From Nakamurella lactea DSM 19367 (GTDB lineage Bacteria > Actinomycetota > Actinomycetes > Mycobacteriales > Nakamurellaceae), in contig NZ_AUFT01000008.1 in NCBI RefSeq assembly GCF_000426645.1, positions 62,001-126,000 of the forward strand: a DNA stretch of 64,000 nucleotides, in the 5' to 3' direction. The notes beneath the pieces are model-generated. The model saw only the letters and a list, made by a program, of their open reading frames with translations. It was not told where the DNA came from and made no database searches. Shown piece after piece: positions 44,099-53,502 of this stretch (the first letter of the stretch is position 1; every line of letters begins with the position of its first letter). Made by a program: the position numbers and the translations under genes.

Positions 44099-45268
44099 TC
44101 AGCGGGTGACGACCTGGCTGTCCAGGGTGTCGGCGGCGCCGTCGGTGCCACACTTCTCGCCGACCACCACCACATCGACCTTGGTGTTGTTCTCCTGCTT
44201 CACCGCGATCGCGTAGGCCGGCTTGCCCTGGTAGGTCACCTGGGTGATCCCGGAGATGTCGCGGGGGTCGATGCCGTTCGCGCCGAGGCAGGCGGCCTGG
44301 GTGACCGGGTTCGCGAGCGGACCGCCGGGCGTCATGTTGCCCTCGATCTGGTCCAGCGAATCGCCCAACTTGCCCGGCTCCAGCACCAGTGCCTGCGGGG
44401 CATCGCCGTTGTTACCGGCCCCAGGGGCGGGCACGCCGGTCTGGATCGTGACGGTCTCGGTCGGCGCCGCGCTGCCGGCGACATTGTTGCCGTTGCCGGA
44501 GGTCAGCGAGATTGCCGTCACCGCGCCGATCGCCACCACTGCCGCGGCGGCCAGCAGCCCGCCGGTCCAGCGCCGGCGTTTGGCGCGCTGCGCTTCGAGC
44601 GAGCCGACCCGGCTGGGTCCGGTCGGACCCGACGGTGCGGCAGCGCGCGGCGGGCGCCCGTCGGCCGGCCGGTTCCCGGTGGCGGTGCGCAGGTCGGTGA
44701 TGTTCGCGGCCGGGCCACCCGGTTCGGTGGCCGGCGCCGGGGTTGCTGCGGCCGGTGCCGGAATCCCTGCCGTGGGGCGCGGCCCGCCGGGCAACACGGC
44801 CGGGATGACGGGCTGTCGACGGGGCGGATGCACCGGCCGGGCGGAGCCGACCTGGCGCGGTAGCTGGGCGCCGACGGCGCCCGGCCCGGCAGTGGCCGCT
44901 CCCGGCCGCAGGAGCGCGCCGAGGTGCCCGCGGATGACGTCTGTCCCACCGGCCCCTGGTCCGTTCGCGCTACCGGCCGATCCGGATCCGACGCCGGCCG
45001 GGGTCGCCGGCGTCAGTGCTGCGTATTCCGCGGCCAGCGCCGCGTCGAGCCGCTTCACCACCGACTCCGGCATGGTCAACGCGGGCATCAGGGACAACCC
45101 GTCGACCGTGCTGTCCAACGCGGCCAGGATCGCCGCCCCCTGTGGGTCGTCCGCGATCAGCCGGCGGAGTTCGGCGGTCTGCTCTGGTGGGAACACGCCT
45201 GCGTGGACGTCAGCGACGACGTCGACGTCCCAGGGTGGCCCGTACGGGCCCTGGAACTCGGTGGTCAT
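44099..45268 (-). CDS. Anti-sigma-M factor-like membrane protein (RsmA/Rv3912 position)
   Basis: 389 aa, ATG overlapping the sigM stop by 4 nt. Residues ~1-95 are a cytoplasmic helical sigma-binding region (LRRLIADDPQGAAILAALDS, MPESVVKRLDAALAAEYAAL). A long Pro/Ala/Gly linker follows (~100-205). A transmembrane helix lies near 215-240 (TGGLLAAAAVVAIGAVTAIS). The external domain ends with two Cys residues (AACLGANGID, GEKCGTDGA). Coupling and position match the mycobacterial sigM-rsmA pair; sequence similarity is modest. Confidence 0.75.
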   Translation of the reverse strand: MTTEFQGPYGPPWDVDVVADVHAGVFPPEQTAELRRLIADDPQGAAILAALDSTVDGLSLMPALTMPESVVKRLDAALAAEYAALTPATPAGVGSGSAGSANGPGAGGTDVIRGHLGALLRPGAATAGPGAVGAQLPRQVGSARPVHPPRRQPVIPAVLPGGPRPTAGIPAPAAATPAPATEPGGPAANITDLRTATGNRPADGRPPRAAAPSGPTGPSRVGSLEAQRAKRRRWTGGLLAAAAVVAIGAVTAISLTSGNGNNVAGSAAPTETVTIQTGVPAPGAGNNGDAPQALVLEPGKLGDSLDQIEGNMTPGGPLANPVTQAACLGANGIDPRDISGITQVTYQGKPAYAIAVKQENNTKVDVVVVGEKCGTDGAADTLDSQVVTR

Positions 45269-45948
45269 GGGGTGCTCCCTCGATGCGCATGCGGCGCCGC
45301 TCCTCCCCCGACCCGGCCCGTCGGGGGTCCAGATCCGGATGCGGCTTTCGAAGCTTCGACGCCGCTCGAGGAGTCTTGGTTCCGTAGGTGCCCGAGTAGC
45401 ACGGCAAGTTTCGCGCGCCCCCGAGCGCAGCGACTCTTCACCGTCCCCTCGGCCACCTCGAGCATGCGCGCCACTTCGGCCACTGGGTAACCTTCGATAT
45501 CCACCAACACGATGGCCGCCCGCTGTTCGTCGGGCAGCGTCGCCAGCGCATCGGTGATGTCCATCTGCAGTTCCCGGTCGGCCATCGCGTCCCGCGGCGC
45601 GGCCAACACGGCGGGATCGCCGGGAGTCCCTGACCCCTCCTCGGGCAACGGGACGGTCGGCCGGACCTGCTTGCGGCGGATCCGGTCAAGGCAGGCATTC
45701 ACCACGATCCGGTGCAACCAGGTGGTGACGGCCGACTCGGCGCGGAACCGGGCGGCCGCCCGAAAGGCCGAGATCAGCGCCTCCTGGACGGCGTCCGCGG
45801 CCTCCTCCGGATCACGCAGGGTGCGCAACGCCACCGCCCACATCCGGTCCCGGTGCCTGGCGACGAGTTCACCGAACGCGCCCGAGTCGCCGGCCACGTG
45901 AGCGGCGATCAGGTCGGCGTCGGAACGCCCGGAATCGAGGACTGGCAC
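45265..45948 (-). CDS. sigM: ECF sigma factor SigM
   Basis: 227 aa. Region 2 is AFGELVARHRDRMWAVALRTL and DPEEAADAVQEALISAFRAAA. Region 4 is LPDEQRAAIVLVDIEGYPVAE followed by VARMLEVAEGTVKSRCARGRA. This is very close to mycobacterial SigM. It lies between murJ and an anti-sigma gene, as Rv3911 does. SigM in mycobacteria controls surface and ESX-related genes; targets here are unknown. Confidence 0.9.
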   Translation of the reverse strand: MPVLDSGRSDADLIAAHVAGDSGAFGELVARHRDRMWAVALRTLRDPEEAADAVQEALISAFRAAARFRAESAVTTWLHRIVVNACLDRIRRKQVRPTVPLPEEGSGTPGDPAVLAAPRDAMADRELQMDITDALATLPDEQRAAIVLVDIEGYPVAEVARMLEVAEGTVKSRCARGRAKLAVLLGHLRNQDSSSGVEASKAASGSGPPTGRVGGGAAPHAHRGSTP

Positions 45949-46035
45949 CCCGAGAGCCTAACGGGCTCCACCGCGAGGGTCGAAAGAGATCAACTCCGGC
46001 CCGGGCCGGCGCCGCCTGACCGGGCCGCGGCCGGG

Positions 46036-49000
46036 TCAGTTTCCGTTCACCACGATCTCGCCGATCTTCGCCTGGTAGGTGTTCCCCGAACCCGGGATCT
46101 GGGTGAGGAAGACCAGCAGATACGGCGATTTCGGCGCCCCGCTGACCGGGATGGCCGCCGGTCCGCCGGCCACCGTTCCTGAACCCACGACCGTGGTGCC
46201 GGCCAGTGGTCCGGGGTCCATCCCGCCGGCCGTGCGGATCTCGACCGTCATCTCGCCGGCGCCCTCGGGCACGGTGATCTCGACCGACTGCGGGGTGACG
46301 TCGCGCTCGAACTGCAACACCACGCCGACTCCGACCTTGTAGCCGCCCTCGGCCTTCGGCTTGAACTGCTGCTTGTAGACCCAGGTGAGCCATTCGGTTG
46401 ACGGGTCGCCGTCGTACAGTCGGTCCCGCAGGTCCTCGTAGTCCTTGGACCCCTGCCCCTCCGGGTCGTAGATCGCCGAGCCGATGATCTTGACCTTCTT
46501 GGCGGCCGGTGCCGTCGTGGTGGCGCTGCCGGCCGACGAACTGTTGCCGGTCGGGCCGCTGCTGCCCTGCCCGCCGGCGGGCTTGGCCGTGGTCGCGGAC
46601 ACCGTGGGCTGCGAGGACTCGGCCAGCTGGTCGAATCCGGCGGCGTTCGACTCGTTGATCCCGGTCAGCGCGTTCTTCGCCAGCGTCGCCACGATGATCA
46701 GCATCAGCGCGACGAACACCGCCATCAGCGAAGCGGCCAGACCCAGCTTGACCCGGCGCTCCTTGCGGAGCTTGCGATCGGCAGGCGACATGGTCGGCGG
46801 CGGCGGTTCGGGCGCGGGTCGCCCGGGACCGGCCGGTGCGCCGGCGAACGCGCTGATCCCGGCCGACGGTGCGGGCTCGGGAGAGCGCAGCAGGGTGGCC
46901 AGGGCGCCGACCGCGTGTATTCCGTTGGGGTCCTCCGGGTGCAGAGCCCGTTCGGTGAGGTCGGCCAACGGCGCCGGGACCTCCTCGTTCGCCTCGTCGG
47001 CCGGAATCTCCCGGCCGTTCCGGTGCGGCGCCGCCTTCAGGTTCGCTCCGGGCACCATCGGAACCTGCTCGCCGGCCGGCCAGGTGCCGGTCAACATCAG
47101 GTACAGCACCGCACCGAGCGCCCGGATGTCCTCATCGGGGGTGGCGGCGGCATGGGCGATGACGTGGGAGAACCGGACCTGGCCGTCGACGTTGACCCGC
47201 ACCAGCGACGGGCTGATCGAGCCGAGGGACAGGCCATTGCGGTGGGCCTCCGCCACCGCCTCACTGATCTTGCCGGCGATCGAACTGGCGACCGCCGGTT
47301 CCAGCGGTCCGCGGGCCAGCAGGTCGGTGAGCGTCGCCCCGTCCACCCATTGCCCGACGACGAAGGTTTGCCCACGGTCGGTACCCAGGTCCAGGGTCTG
47401 CGGCAGGCCGATGTGATGCAGCCGCCCGGCCCGCAGGGTGCGAGCGACGGTGGCTGACGTGCCCGACGAATCGGGCAGCAGGGTGACGGCCATGTCCCGC
47501 GGCAGCACGGTGTCCTTCGCCCGCCAGAACCGGTTGCCGGCGGCGTCCACCGCCACCTGGCTGACCAGCCGGTAGCGGCCGCCGATGGTGACGCCGGGCG
47601 CCGGAGGCGCCTCGTCGGCCGGGGGGCGGGCCGATTCGGATCCGGGCGGCGGCGGGATCGACACGGTCTCGTCGGCGCCGCTGTCCGTCGGTGTCGTCGG
47701 CGCATCCGTGGGTGTCGTCGGTGCATCCGTGGGTGTCGGCGGTGCGTCCGTGGGTGTCGGCGGTGCGTCCGTGGGCGTCGGCGGAGCGTCGGCCGGCGTC
47801 GCCTCGTCGGCCGGCGGACGGGCCGGCTCGGATCCAGGGGGGACGGAAACCACCGGGTCGGACTCCTGACTGTCGGGAACCGGCGCCCGGGCCGGGCGCG
47901 CTGGTGCGGTGTGCGTCATCGATGGTGCCACCTGCGGAACGGAAGTCGGTGACGGCGCCGCTGCCGCAACGCCGTCGGACACCACCGGCCGCGGCCCGAA
48001 GCCGAGCGCCGCCGCGATCCGTCGGCGCAGCGGATCCACCTCGGGAAGCCGCACCACCAGCATGGCCGGGACCAGCACGATCAGCCCCACCGCCCCGCCG
48101 ACGAGTAACCGGATGATCGCGCCGGAAGCGCCGACCGGTTCGCTCATCCGGCCCACCACCCACCAGGCGGCGACGCCTGCCAACCCGGCGGCCAGCGTCA
48201 TCTTGAGCACCGTCAGCAGCAGCCGACCGGTGCCCATCGCGCCGAACCGGGCCCGCAGCCAGGCCTCGCCGACCACCGCGCCGACCAGGTACGAGGCGGT
48301 GGTGGCGACGGCGATGCCGGGGGCGATCAGATCGGTGCGCAGGTTCGCGCAGAGCAGGATCAACGGAATCCGCACGGCGACCATCACGGCGTTGATCAGT
48401 GTCGGGGTGCGGGCGTCCTTCATCGCGTAGAAGACCCGCATCTGCACCAGGGTGACGGCCAGCGGCACCAGGCCGAGGGCGAACCCGGCCAGCGTGCCGC
48501 CGATCATCGCCGAACCGGCCGCGTCCACCTTGCCGTAGCGGGTGGTGATCACCGCGAGCGGCCCGGACAGCGCCAGCATCGCCACCGCCACCGGCATCAA
48601 CGCGATGGCCGACAGCCGGTTGGCCAGCGAGGCGTCGTCCTTGACCGACTCGATGTCGCCGTTGGCGGCGTGCCGGCTCATCCGCGGCATGATCGCCGTC
48701 AGCACCGAGACACCGAGAATGCCGTACGGCAGCTGGAACAGCATGGAGGCGAACGAGTAGCCGGACAGCGCGCCGGCCACCTTCTCGGTGAACACCCTGG
48801 TGGTCACGACGAACGAGACCGCAGAGATCAGTGCGTAGGCGATCGACCAGAGCATCAGCCCGCCGGCCTCGGCGAGCCGCTGGTCGCCACCCCAGCGCCA
48901 GCGGAACCGGAAGCCGGAGCGCAGCAGCGAGGGCAGCATGACGGCGGCCTGCACCACGATGCCGGCCGTCGTGCCGAGACCGAGCAACAGCAGTTGCGGT

Positions 49001-49989
49001 GCCGTCAGCCCGGTGGTGCTGATCCCGCCCATCGACCCCAGCACGATCGCCACGGCGATCACCACCAGGTTGTTCGCCAGCGGTGCCCAGGCCGGGGCGG
49101 CGAAGCGCTCCTTGGTGTTGAGGATGGCGCCGAACAGCGCCGCGATGCCGTAGAAGAAGATCTGCGGCAGCAACAGCCGGGCGAGCCGGGTGGTCAGCTC
49201 CGGGTCGGCGTGGCTGCTGTCGGAGCTGTAGATGGCGGTGAAGACCGGCGCCGCCAACACCGCCAACACGGTGACGACGATCAGCCCGACCAGGGCCATC
49301 GTCATCAGTCGTTGGGTGTAGGCCTGACCGCCGTCGGGATCGGCCCTGGCCCGCGACAGCAGCGGGATGGCCACCGAGGTGAGGACGCCGCCGATCACCA
49401 GCTCGAAGACGATGTTGGGCAGCGTGTTGGCCAGGTTGTACGAGTCGTTGACCAGGGTCAGTCCGATGACGCCGAGCAGCAGCGCCTTGGCGATGAACCC
49501 GGTGATCCGGCTGGCCAAGGTGGCCACCGCCATCATCGCGCCGGCCCGGACAACACCGCCGGTCCTGGCGGTCCGCATCGGTTCGTCGTCCGGCCCGCCC
49601 CGGGCAGCGCCGTCGCCGTCGTCGGGCCCGCCCGGCGGGCGATCATCGACCACCACCCGCGGAGTCGTCGCAGTGATGTCGACTTCATCGGTGATCCGCT
49701 GGATCAGGACGGTGGCGTCCTCCTGACCGGGGAAGAACGGCACCTGGAACGGCCCTGGGTTCGGGCTCAGGTACGGGCCCACGTTCTGCCTCGGCTGCGG
49801 TGGCGGGCCGGCAGCCGGTGGAGCATCGTCGCGGGCGTGCCGTGGCCCGGGTCGGCCGGCCGCGCTCTGCTCGGGACGGCGTTCCCAGGGGCCGCGCGGA
49901 ATCGTCACGACCCCGTCCCGCTCGTCCCTCGCGGGTTGGCGTCGTTCAGCGCTGATGGTTCCCTGGCACGCTCGTTCACGACTCCTCAC
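46036..49989 (-). CDS. murJ: MurJ lipid II flippase fused to pseudokinase and C-terminal domain
   Basis: 1317 aa (start uncertain: GTG at 49989 overlapping the upstream gene, or GTG at 49908). After ~130 disordered residues comes the MviN/MurJ membrane domain (~145-680, ARTGGVVRAGAMMAVATLASR, RADPDGGQAYTQRLMTMALVG, YGILGVSVLTAIMPRMSRHAA). Then a low-complexity linker with TPTDAPP repeats, a kinase-like domain (~800-1030) starting GGRYRLVSQVAVDAAGNRFWR but without the catalytic HRD motif (SLGSISPSLVRVNV), a transmembrane helix near 1090, and a discoidin-like extracellular domain. M. tuberculosis Rv3910 has the same layout. Confidence 0.93.
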   Translation of the reverse strand: MRSRERACQGTISAERRQPARDERDGVVTIPRGPWERRPEQSAAGRPGPRHARDDAPPAAGPPPQPRQNVGPYLSPNPGPFQVPFFPGQEDATVLIQRITDEVDITATTPRVVVDDRPPGGPDDGDGAARGGPDDEPMRTARTGGVVRAGAMMAVATLASRITGFIAKALLLGVIGLTLVNDSYNLANTLPNIVFELVIGGVLTSVAIPLLSRARADPDGGQAYTQRLMTMALVGLIVVTVLAVLAAPVFTAIYSSDSSHADPELTTRLARLLLPQIFFYGIAALFGAILNTKERFAAPAWAPLANNLVVIAVAIVLGSMGGISTTGLTAPQLLLLGLGTTAGIVVQAAVMLPSLLRSGFRFRWRWGGDQRLAEAGGLMLWSIAYALISAVSFVVTTRVFTEKVAGALSGYSFASMLFQLPYGILGVSVLTAIMPRMSRHAANGDIESVKDDASLANRLSAIALMPVAVAMLALSGPLAVITTRYGKVDAAGSAMIGGTLAGFALGLVPLAVTLVQMRVFYAMKDARTPTLINAVMVAVRIPLILLCANLRTDLIAPGIAVATTASYLVGAVVGEAWLRARFGAMGTGRLLLTVLKMTLAAGLAGVAAWWVVGRMSEPVGASGAIIRLLVGGAVGLIVLVPAMLVVRLPEVDPLRRRIAAALGFGPRPVVSDGVAAAAPSPTSVPQVAPSMTHTAPARPARAPVPDSQESDPVVSVPPGSEPARPPADEATPADAPPTPTDAPPTPTDAPPTPTDAPTTPTDAPTTPTDSGADETVSIPPPPGSESARPPADEAPPAPGVTIGGRYRLVSQVAVDAAGNRFWRAKDTVLPRDMAVTLLPDSSGTSATVARTLRAGRLHHIGLPQTLDLGTDRGQTFVVGQWVDGATLTDLLARGPLEPAVASSIAGKISEAVAEAHRNGLSLGSISPSLVRVNVDGQVRFSHVIAHAAATPDEDIRALGAVLYLMLTGTWPAGEQVPMVPGANLKAAPHRNGREIPADEANEEVPAPLADLTERALHPEDPNGIHAVGALATLLRSPEPAPSAGISAFAGAPAGPGRPAPEPPPPTMSPADRKLRKERRVKLGLAASLMAVFVALMLIIVATLAKNALTGINESNAAGFDQLAESSQPTVSATTAKPAGGQGSSGPTGNSSSAGSATTTAPAAKKVKIIGSAIYDPEGQGSKDYEDLRDRLYDGDPSTEWLTWVYKQQFKPKAEGGYKVGVGVVLQFERDVTPQSVEITVPEGAGEMTVEIRTAGGMDPGPLAGTTVVGSGTVAGGPAAIPVSGAPKSPYLLVFLTQIPGSGNTYQAKIGEIVVNGN
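47684..47788. repeat. 21-bp coding repeat in murJ, five copies
   Basis: Units of the form TCCGTGGGTGTCGGCGGTGCG repeat from 47684 to 47788. On the minus strand they encode the heptapeptide track TDAPPTP/TDAPTTP in the linker between the flippase and pseudokinase domains. Length is probably polymorphic. Confidence 0.85.
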
Positions 49990-52588
49990 CCTCCTCCGGG
50001 TCGCTGGCGCTGGCGATGATCGAGCCGGCCGCCGGCGGTGGCGGCGGCTCCGCCTGCTGGGCGGCCGCGGCGGCGATCCGGTCGCGCCGGGCCTTCCACC
50101 GCTGCCAGATCCGTAGCGCCACCATCAACAACAACACACCGCCGGCCACCGAGATCAGGATGATGGTCAACGCGCCGTAGGCGTTCGACCTGATCTTCAG
50201 CGGGACCGGGTCGTTCCATTCCTGGCCGTCCGGCCCGATCAGCTGGGCCGAAACCAGAAACGTACCGGCTCGGCTGACGGTTGCCGGGATCTGCAGTTGT
50301 CGGGTGGTGTCGGCGGCCAGCGTCAGCCAGTCCTGCGGCGGGGTGCTGAGGCCGGCCTGCTGCCCGCCGTCGATCCGGACCTTCACCTTGACCGGGAACG
50401 GCAGCGTGTTCTGGACGGTCAGGACCAGCGGCGAATCCGATGAGGCCAGCGTGTACGAGCCGACCGTCGGTCGGATCGACACCCCGGCCCGCAGGTGCGC
50501 GATGGTCGCATCGACGGTGGACAGCACGGCATCGCCGGGGCTGCGGTCGACCCGCAGCGAGGTCGAGGTGAGCGGGGCCAACGAGGCCTTCAGCTCGGCG
50601 ATCAGGGCAGCTGCCCCGGGATCCGGCGTTGCCGGCAGCGCCGCGGCGAGCAGGTCGAGTTCGGTCTGCGCGTCCCGCACCCGGCGCAGGTAACCGGCAT
50701 CGAGCAGGGAGGCCTGCTCGGCGGCCGGCAGGGCGACGGTCAGCGCGGGGGCCCGGGGGTCGGAGCGGACCGCAGCGGTGAGGCTCGGTAGGTCGGCCGG
50801 CGCCACCGATCCATCGCCGGCCAGCGCGGACAGGGCGCCGCCGAGATCGTCAAGGCCGGCGGCCGCGACCACCTGGTCCGGCATCCGCAGCACGATCCGC
50901 TGGTCGCCGTCGAACGATCGGCGGGCCAGCAGCGCCACCACCGAGTTCAGGGCCAGCGCGCCGGTCCCCGAGCTGGGATGGATGACCTGATCCAGCACCG
51001 TCTGCAGATCCGAATCGTCGAGCAGGGCGGGCAGTTCGGCGCCGACCGCGGTGCTCGCCAGCCCGACGCCGCCGCCGTCGTCGCCGCTCAGACCGGCCGC
51101 GGACAGCAGGACGGAGCCGTAACCCGCGGCCCGGTACCCGTCCAGCGTCGCGGCATCGGTGACGGCGTTCGGCGGCAGCGCCACATCGTCGATCAGCTGC
51201 TGGCTGCCCAGCACCCTGGCGGCCACCTGCCGGCCGGTGGCGGCCGACGTGGTGAAGGAGTCGCCGGAGCGCACCAGCGCGGCGGTGTCCGGGTTCGAGT
51301 ACGGCAGCACCAGCACCTGGGTCCCGGCGGCCAGCTCGCGCAGCCGGCCGAGGAACGCTGCGGCCGCTGCCGCGCCGGTGCCGGCGACGGTGTTCGGCGC
51401 CGCTTCTGTCGCCCCGGCGGCCGCGGTCGACCCGGTGGCCGCGTCGGTCGCGGTCTGGTCTGACGCGGCAGGGGCTGACGCCGGGGACGACCCGGCCGCG
51501 CCGGCGGTCGCCGGTACGCCGCCGGATACCGCAGGCTCGGACATCGCGGTGCCGGACGAGGCGGTATCGGTCTCGCTCTGCCCGCCCGCGCTGCCGGTGG
51601 TCGCGGCCGTGGTGGTCGGGGCCGGCGTGGGCACCTGGGTGATCGGTCCCTGCACGGTGCCCGGTCGCTGCACCCGGTACCCCTTGCTCATCGCGTCCAG
51701 TTCGTCCAGCAGCAACGGGTCGACCGCCAGCGTCGCGGTGCCGGCCGGCAGATGGGCGTTGGCCAGCGCATCGACCCGGTCCGCCAGCACGTGGCCGGGC
51801 GAGATGTCGGTGGCCAGCGAGTCGTCCAGGAACACCCCGCCGACGCCGCGGTGCGGGCGTGAGGTGAGCGGCCAGATCAGTCCGAACGGGACCGCGGCGC
51901 GGGCTGCGGGCGCCGCGGGCGCGGTGGCGGCCGTGCCGGGCACCGCCGGCACCGAGGTGACGGTGATCAGCACGTGCAACTCGCCCAGCCGGGCCTCCTT
52001 CTGTTCCCCGTCATCGGAGATCACCCCGTTGACGTTGACCATCAGCGGATAGACGCCTGGATGGGAGATGCGCAGGCTGTCGACCCCCTGGCCGACGATG
52101 GTGGTGGCCGCCGCGAGGTTGGTGCGGGCGCCGGGGTCGATCCGGTCGGCCAGCTTGACCCAGTCGCCGGTGATCACCTCGGTCGGCGTCGACGGGGTGT
52201 CGATCTCCTTCTGGACGGCAGCGGAGCTGGTCAGCGCCGCGCCGCGCTGCAGCCGGAAGATCAGGCCGGTCACCGGTACCTCGGCGGTGTTCGTCACCGC
52301 GGCGCGGATGGCCAGCGCATTCCCGCTGCGGGTGGTGACCACCGACGGCGTCAGCGCGGTGAGCATGAACTGCAGGGTGTCGGCGAAGATGCCCGACGGG
52401 GCGGCCGTGCTACCTCTGTCGGCCGTGGTGCCCGGCGTGCCGGCGGCGGCCGGCGGGACAACCGCGCTACGTCTGTCGACCGCTCCGACCGTCGTGCCGG
52501 CAGCTGCTGCGGGCAGGCCGGCGAACAGCAGGGGTGCCGCCAGCGCCAGCACCAGCGCGATCACCGCCGCGAGGCGGCCCGCCCTCAC
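49976..52588 (-). CDS. Rv3909-like secreted/membrane-anchored protein (DUF6049-like)
   Basis: 870 aa from the GTG at 52588, chosen because GGGGGAG lies 5 nt upstream and it begins a signal peptide (VRAGRLAAVIALVLALAAPL). The large extracellular part includes a low-complexity Ala/Thr/Ser/Pro insert (~300-400), and FGLIWPLTSRPHRGVGGVFLD. A C-terminal transmembrane helix (AYGALTIILISVAGGVLLLMV) precedes a short cytoplasmic tail. It lies between mutT4-like and murJ, as Rv3909 does, and overlaps murJ, so a role in cell-envelope synthesis with MurJ is likely. Confidence 0.82.
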   Translation of the reverse strand: MRAGRLAAVIALVLALAAPLLFAGLPAAAAGTTVGAVDRRSAVVPPAAAGTPGTTADRGSTAAPSGIFADTLQFMLTALTPSVVTTRSGNALAIRAAVTNTAEVPVTGLIFRLQRGAALTSSAAVQKEIDTPSTPTEVITGDWVKLADRIDPGARTNLAAATTIVGQGVDSLRISHPGVYPLMVNVNGVISDDGEQKEARLGELHVLITVTSVPAVPGTAATAPAAPAARAAVPFGLIWPLTSRPHRGVGGVFLDDSLATDISPGHVLADRVDALANAHLPAGTATLAVDPLLLDELDAMSKGYRVQRPGTVQGPITQVPTPAPTTTAATTGSAGGQSETDTASSGTAMSEPAVSGGVPATAGAAGSSPASAPAASDQTATDAATGSTAAAGATEAAPNTVAGTGAAAAAAFLGRLRELAAGTQVLVLPYSNPDTAALVRSGDSFTTSAATGRQVAARVLGSQQLIDDVALPPNAVTDAATLDGYRAAGYGSVLLSAAGLSGDDGGGVGLASTAVGAELPALLDDSDLQTVLDQVIHPSSGTGALALNSVVALLARRSFDGDQRIVLRMPDQVVAAAGLDDLGGALSALAGDGSVAPADLPSLTAAVRSDPRAPALTVALPAAEQASLLDAGYLRRVRDAQTELDLLAAALPATPDPGAAALIAELKASLAPLTSTSLRVDRSPGDAVLSTVDATIAHLRAGVSIRPTVGSYTLASSDSPLVLTVQNTLPFPVKVKVRIDGGQQAGLSTPPQDWLTLAADTTRQLQIPATVSRAGTFLVSAQLIGPDGQEWNDPVPLKIRSNAYGALTIILISVAGGVLLLMVALRIWQRWKARRDRIAAAAAQQAEPPPPPAAGSIIASASDPEEGEES

Positions 52589-52696
52589 GCTGTCTCCCCC
52601 TGGCTCGTCCCTGGCTCGTTGCCGCCGCTGCGTGCCGACGGTTCGTCCCCGCGGTTCGCTGCGGCCCGGCGTTCCGCGCCCGTCATGCAAGCTCGC

Positions 52697-53161
52697 TCAC
52701 GCGTCGTCCGCCAACATGTCGGTGGCCTTGCGGACCAGCCGCCGTTCGCCGGCGTAGGCAAGGCGTTCGTCGAGTTCCTGCAGCGGGACCCAGGCCACCT
52801 CGGTCACCTCGACGTCCTCGTCGGACAGCTCGCCGCCGACGGCCTCCATCAGATAGTGGTGCACCCGTTTGTGCACCCGCCGGCCCTCAACGGTGAAGGT
52901 GTAGTCGACGCTGCCCAGCCGGGCCGTGATCCGGCCGTCGATGCCGGTCTCCTCGGCCACCTCGCGGACCGCCGCCTGCTCGGTGGTCTCGCCCCGTTCG
53001 ACGTGACCCTTGGGGAGCGACCAGCGCAGCCTGCCGCGCCGGTCGAGCCGGCCGATCAGCGCGCCGGCCCGCACACCGTCCGCGAATCGGACCACCAGGC
53101 CGCCCGCCGAGGTCTCGTCCGCCCGGCGCCGCCGGGGTCGAGAGCGTGCAGAAGCGGGCAT
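52697..53161 (-). CDS. NUDIX hydrolase (MutT4/Rv3908 position)
   Basis: 154 aa from the ATG at 53161. The Nudix box [20 protein letters not shown], then TGI, is complete (G-x5-E-x7-REVxEExG). Flanking strands are AGGLVVRF and [10 protein letters not shown]. It hydrolyses nucleoside diphosphate-linked substrates; M. tuberculosis MutT4 occupies the same place. It is divergent from pcnA and heads the Rv3909-murJ-sigM operon. Confidence 0.88.
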   Translation of the reverse strand: MPASARSRPRRRRADETSAGGLVVRFADGVRAGALIGRLDRRGRLRWSLPKGHVERGETTEQAAVREVAEETGIDGRITARLGSVDYTFTVEGRRVHKRVHHYLMEAVGGELSDEDVEVTEVAWVPLQELDERLAYAGERRLVRKATDMLADDA

Positions 53162-53270
53162 TCGTCCGATGGTAGTGGGGCGCCCTGGGTGCCCCGGTCG
53201 GCTCACCGACTCAACGCTGGCCGTTCGCGCCGCCGGTGACGCGGTGCCCGAGCTCGCGACCGTGGTGTCC

Positions 53271-53455
53271 TTTGCGACGTCTCGGTGCCCTCGGGTCGGG
53301 AAATCATCCGGCCTCGGGATCCTTTGCGACGTCTCGGTGCCCTCCGGTCGGGAGATCATCCGGCCTCGGGATCCTTTGCGACGTCTCGGTGCCCTCCGGG
53401 AGGGAAATCATCCGGCCTCGGGATCTTTTGCGACGTCTCGGTGCCCTCCGGTCGC
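53271..53455. repeat. 52-bp tandem repeat upstream of pcnA, about 3.5 copies
   Basis: The unit starts TTTGCGACGTCTCGGTGCCC and includes ATCATCCGGCCTCGGGATC. It begins at 53271, 53323, 53375 and 53427, exactly 52 bp apart, with a few substitutions. The last copy is partial. It fills most of the 341-bp gap between the NUDIX and pcnA starts. A 52-bp period is not a multiple of three, so it is not a coding repeat. Confidence 0.93.
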
Positions 53456-53488
53456 GCTCGGCGGGCCGAGCGTGCGTCCGACTGCCCG

Positions 53489-53494
53489 TAGAAT
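53489..53494 (+). promoter_or_regulatory. -10 element for leaderless pcnA transcript
   Basis: TAGAAT lies 8 nt before the pcnA GTG. With the usual 6-8 nt spacing, transcription would begin at or next to the start codon, so pcnA is probably translated from a leaderless mRNA. No ribosome-binding site is visible. Confidence 0.5.
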
Positions 53495-53502
53495 CGCCCA
53501 AC

